From an uncultured Dokdonia sp. (GTDB lineage: Bacteria > Bacteroidota > Bacteroidia > Flavobacteriales > Flavobacteriaceae), in assembly GCA_937124495.1 (NCBI GenBank), contig CAKZKZ010000920.1, positions 1 through 8,708 on the forward strand: 8,708 nt of DNA, written 5' to 3'. Numbering within the stretch: the stretch's first letter is position 1; each line of letters begins with the position of its first letter. The notes under the pieces are model-generated. The model did no database searches. It saw only the letters and a program-made list of their open reading frames with translations, and was not told the origin of the DNA. The translations under genes were made by a program, and so were the position numbers. Shown piece after piece: positions 6,169-8,708 of the stretch.

Positions 6169-7569
6169 ATGAAAAATAAAATATTTACTATTAAAGTACT
6201 ATTCCTTATCATAACGACAATAGGAATCATTTCTTGTACTGATGATGATGATAATGGAAATATCATAGACAACACTCCTAGCAATACAATTTTAGATCTT
6301 ATTATCGCCGACGCTAATTATAGTTCTTTTCTTGCTGCTTTAAATCAAACGGGTGTAAACTCTACTATTGCAGGCAGTGGTGATTTTACAGTTTTTGCTC
6401 CAACTAATACAGCCTTCGATGCTTTTCTAAATGGAACTGCTATTGAAGATGTAGACAATACAGTGCTTACGCAACTAGTATTAAATCATATTATTAACAC
6501 AGAGTTATTTGCTGCTGATCTTACCACAGGGTATCAGAAAACGATTGCAACTGAAGCTTCTTCAAATGCTGCTATAGATATGTACATTGACACCACCAAT
6601 GGTGTTGTGATTAATAATCAATCTACCGTGATAGGAGCAGATATAGATGCTGACAATGGAGTATTACATGAGGTAGACATGGTGATCAACACACCTACAA
6701 TTAACACATTTGTAAACATAGATCCATCTTTAACTTCTTTGGTCGCTGCATTAACAGATGAAGGAAATACTGTTTTCACAGATTTATTATCTGATACAAC
6801 ACTAGATCTTACTCTATTTGCTCCTACAAATGAAGCGTTTACTACTTTCTTAGATGGTGCTATGTTGAGTGATATTGATAATGATGTACTTGGACAAGTA
6901 CTTTCCAATCATGTAATTCCTGGGGCAGTAGCAATATCTTCTACATTAAGCAACTCATATATTAATACTGCAGCCGTATTCAATGGAGATATGAATGCAC
7001 CTATTACCATGTATATAAATACAGATAATGGCGTTCAACTTAATGGAGGGTCTTCTGTGACACAAGCAGATATTGTAACTTCAAATGGAGTGATACATAT
7101 TGTAGATACTGTTGTGCCACTTCCAGATGTAACTACTTTTGTATTTGCAGATCCTAACTTCTCTATTTTATTAGAAGCAATTACAGCAGATCCTAATGAA
7201 GATTATATAACTGCATTACAAACACCTATAGGAGACGGAGCTACACCATTTACTGGTTTTGCACCTACGAATGATGCTTTTGCTAATCTATTTACAGATC
7301 TTAATGTGACTGGTATATCTGAAATTCCTCTTATGGATTTAGCTACTATAGTAGAATTACACAATATCATTAATATGAATATCAGAGCAGAAGAATTAAC
7401 CGCTATGGATGGCATGAGTTTTACAACTTTTTCTGGACTTGATATTACTATAGATGCAACAACACCGGCTATCATTGGTCCTGATGGTGAGTCTAGTCTA
7501 CTACTTATGACAGATTTACAAACAACAAATGGTGTTGTACATTCTTTAGACAGAGTCATAAGAAACTAG
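6169..7569 (+). CDS. Three-domain fasciclin (FAS1) lipoprotein, probably surface-exposed
   Basis: This 466-residue protein starts with a lipoprotein signal peptide: a basic MKNK start, a hydrophobic core and the lipobox IISC with Cys23 as the lipidated residue. The acidic TDDDDNGN run right after it fits the Bacteroidetes lipoprotein export signal that sends lipoproteins to the cell surface. Three FAS1 domains follow at about 39-173, 177-317 and 320-464. Each has the FAPTN motif (76-80, 217-221, 364-368) and a closing NGVxH segment with D-x-V-I/V (163-173, 306-316, 454-464); domains 1 and 2 also keep the N-H pair (106-107, 247-248), while domain 3 has HN at 398-399. FAS1 domains mediate adhesion to other cells, matrix or polysaccharide; the exact partner is not visible. 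The leader is about 20 nt and A-rich with no Shine-Dalgarno. The gene is followed by a strong terminator, so it is monocistronic. The paralog at 8133 is closely related. Confidence 0.93.
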   Translation: MKNKIFTIKVLFLIITTIGIISCTDDDDNGNIIDNTPSNTILDLIIADANYSSFLAALNQTGVNSTIAGSGDFTVFAPTNTAFDAFLNGTAIEDVDNTVLTQLVLNHIINTELFAADLTTGYQKTIATEASSNAAIDMYIDTTNGVVINNQSTVIGADIDADNGVLHEVDMVINTPTINTFVNIDPSLTSLVAALTDEGNTVFTDLLSDTTLDLTLFAPTNEAFTTFLDGAMLSDIDNDVLGQVLSNHVIPGAVAISSTLSNSYINTAAVFNGDMNAPITMYINTDNGVQLNGGSSVTQADIVTSNGVIHIVDTVVPLPDVTTFVFADPNFSILLEAITADPNEDYITALQTPIGDGATPFTGFAPTNDAFANLFTDLNVTGISEIPLMDLATIVELHNIINMNIRAEELTAMDGMSFTTFSGLDITIDATTPAIIGPDGESSLLLMTDLQTTNGVVHSLDRVIRN

Positions 7570-7595
7570 AGATTTAAACAAACATACACACATAT

Positions 7596-7632
7596 AAAAA
7601 GCTTCGATATATTAATTATATCGAAGCTTTTT
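7596..7632 (+). terminator. Strong intrinsic terminator of the FAS1 lipoprotein gene
   Basis: Arms AAAAAGCTTCGATATA (7596-7611) and TATATCGAAGCTTTTT (7617-7632) pair perfectly over 16 bp with a TTAAT loop and end in a run of six T. It lies 27 bp after the stop codon at 7569. Confidence 0.92.
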
Positions 7633-7660
7633 TATTGATAAAACCTGTTGTGCATTTTGA

Positions 7661-7753
7661 TTAGATTTCTTCATTTTTCCCCCTTCCTAAAGGGTGAATA
7701 TCAGAAATCTTTATTCCATCCTTTAGGATTTGAGGAAAAGAATGAAGATTTAA
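7661..7753. repeat. Imperfect long inverted repeat (arms about 35 bp)
   Basis: The left arm (7661-7694) and right arm (about 7717-7753) are related as inverted copies. Perfect blocks are TCCTAAAGG (7685-7693) against CCTTTAGGA (7720-7728), and CTTCATT (7669-7675) against AATGAAG (7741-7747), with C/T-rich against G/A-rich segments between. The centre is about 25 bp. It may be a decayed miniature mobile element or a structured RNA; no target-site duplication is obvious. Confidence 0.5.
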
Positions 7754-8026
7754 ACGTTAAAAAAAAATGTACAACGAATTGATATAATATTGATACATAT
7801 CATCTTAAGTTAGATTTTACTGTTCCATGTACAAGGGTCATTTCCAAATTTTATCATAAAACGACGCTAGTCAACATCCAAAGGTTTATTCCTTACCGTA
7901 TATATTTTGATTGCAGGTAGAAGCGCTTCTTTTGTCATCTAGAATGTAAACACGTTACGATAGGTACCATATTGTAATGCCTTTTTGATATGCTATTCAT
8001 TTATGAATCCCAATTAACAATTACAA

Positions 8027-8050
8027 ATAATGATAACATGAAATCATTAT
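8027..8050. repeat. Inverted repeat ATAATGAT-N8-ATCATTAT upstream of the second FAS1 gene
   Basis: Perfect 8-bp arms around AACATGAA lie about 50 bp upstream of the -7 box at 8101. The position and dyad symmetry would suit an activator or repressor site, but the AT-rich composition makes chance plausible. Confidence 0.4.
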
Positions 8051-8100
8051 CTGTTTAATCTTTTTAACTTTATTTTAAACATTTATTTGTTTAACTATTT

Positions 8101-8108
8101 TATATTTG
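8101..8108 (+). promoter_or_regulatory. Promoter -7 box TATATTTG of the second FAS1 lipoprotein gene
   Basis: An exact TAnnTTTG match lies 24 nt before the ATG at 8133, the same octamer and nearly the same distance as for the paralog at 6169. No TTG at the usual -33 spacing is seen; the nearest, at 8087-8089, is too close. The predicted leader is short, A-rich and without a Shine-Dalgarno site. Confidence 0.65.
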
Positions 8109-8132
8109 TATTAAACAAACAAAACAAAAACT

Positions 8133-8708
8133 ATGAAAACACTTTTTAATTACGCCAAAATAGCGATAGTAGCTATAGCGTTTACAAGCATCATTTCCTG
8201 TGGAGACGATGACGATAATACCATCGATCCTAATACGAGTAATACGATAGCAGATATTGTAACAAATAATCCTGATTTCAGTTCTTTATTAGCCGCTTTA
8301 CAACAGACTGGACTTGATGGGACTCTTGCTGGTACTGGAAATTTTACCGTCTTTGCTCCTACAAATACTGCGTTTGACACATTCTTAGGAGGCACTGCTC
8401 TTGAAGATGTAGATAATGATGCATTAACACAAATTTTATTAAATCATGTTCTTAATGTAGAACTTGCGTCTACAGATTTAACAACAGGATATCAGAAAAA
8501 TTTAGCTACAGAGGCATCTACAAACGCTAATATAGATATGTATATAGACACTACAACAGGTGTTGTTATTAATGGTCAATCAACAGTAACAACTGCCGAT
8601 GTAAATGCAGACAATGGTATTGTCCATATAGTAGATACTGTAATAGCGCTTCCTACAATTGTCACATTTGCAACTACAAACCCTGCACTTAGTTCTTTAG
8701 TTGCTGCA
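8133..8708 (+). CDS. Second fasciclin (FAS1) lipoprotein, 3' end beyond window
   Basis: The frame opens with ATG at 8133 and stays open for 192 codons to the right edge. The N-terminus MKTLFNYAKIAIVAIAFTSI is a lipoprotein signal with lipobox IISC and Cys23, followed by GDDDDN, again an acidic tail fitting the Bacteroidetes surface lipoprotein export signal. The first FAS1 domain spans about 37-171 with FAPTN at 74-78, NH at 104-105 and NGIVHIVDTV at 161-170. A second FAS1 domain begins near 176 and is cut by the window edge. Against the gene at 6169, a by-eye ungapped alignment over 156 positions (from its residue 39) gives about 103 identities, so the two arose by duplication. The total number of FAS1 domains cannot be known here; three is expected by analogy. 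Confidence 0.93.
   Translation, partial: MKTLFNYAKIAIVAIAFTSIISCGDDDDNTIDPNTSNTIADIVTNNPDFSSLLAALQQTGLDGTLAGTGNFTVFAPTNTAFDTFLGGTALEDVDNDALTQILLNHVLNVELASTDLTTGYQKNLATEASTNANIDMYIDTTTGVVINGQSTVTTADVNADNGIVHIVDTVIALPTIVTFATTNPALSSLVAA

Larger units (their letters stand above)
7633..8132. other. 500-bp intergenic stretch between the two FAS1 lipoprotein genes
   Basis: No gene or remnant of a FAS1 domain is visible on either strand. The stretch holds a long imperfect inverted repeat at 7661-7753, a small dyad ATTCAT/ATGAAT at 7995-8008, a hairpin ATAATGAT/ATCATTAT (8027-8034 and 8043-8050) and the -7 box of the downstream gene at 8101-8108. The length is large for a simple promoter region. Confidence 0.6.

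Noticed and set aside
6618..7559. Minus-strand frames opposite the FAS1 repeats, and a similar one at 8150-8395
   Set aside because: They recur because the repeated FAPTN-coding DNA leaves the reverse strand open; the products share a mirrored FVGAK motif that is just the antisense of FAS1.

Overview
The window is AT-rich and looks like a chromosomal segment of a Flavobacteriaceae-type Bacteroidetes, probably marine or environmental; I would not name a genus. The reasons are Sec-exported and lipoprotein genes with acidic residues right after the lipobox cysteine, promoter -7 boxes of the Bacteroidetes form TAnnTTTG, A-rich leaders without clear Shine-Dalgarno sites, and PKD / choice-of-anchor, FAS1, YwqK and DUF3179 families. 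It also has eroded intergenic palindromes of a kind I recall from flavobacterial genomes.

Layout. Positions 1-880 (minus) hold the interior of a secreted choice-of-anchor A plus PKD protein that leaves the window on the left. Its 5' end is cut off at about 877-884, where it abuts the first 36 codons of mnmA (877-984, minus), so neither gene is intact at this junction. Positions 985-1484 are non-coding and packed with short eroded palindromes. Then come a DUF3179 exported protein (1485-2873, minus), a divergent small HD-domain phosphohydrolase resembling the SpoT/MESH1 hydrolase fold (3055-3582, plus), and a strong pair of hairpins separating it from a convergent secreted beta-helix protein (3696-5036, minus). 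Next are a secreted YwqK/MORN_2-repeat protein (5405-6097, minus) and, divergently, a three-FAS1-domain lipoprotein (6169-7569, plus) with a strong terminator. After 500 bp of non-coding DNA a second, paralogous FAS1 lipoprotein (8133 onward, plus) runs off the right edge.

How the genes relate. Most products are predicted to be exported or surface-exposed (choice-of-anchor/PKD, DUF3179, beta-helix, YwqK, two FAS1 lipoproteins), so this is mainly a cell-envelope region of mostly singly transcribed genes, not one operon or a recognisable pathway. The clearest regulatory structure is a 16-bp palindrome at 6138-6153 that supplies a TATATTTG -7 box to each strand for the YwqK and FAS1 genes. The second FAS1 gene has the same box at almost the same distance from its start. 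I found no RNA genes, CRISPR array, insertion sequence or intact new multi-gene system. The most notable anomaly is the mnmA / surface-protein junction, which is either a real rearrangement or an assembly error.
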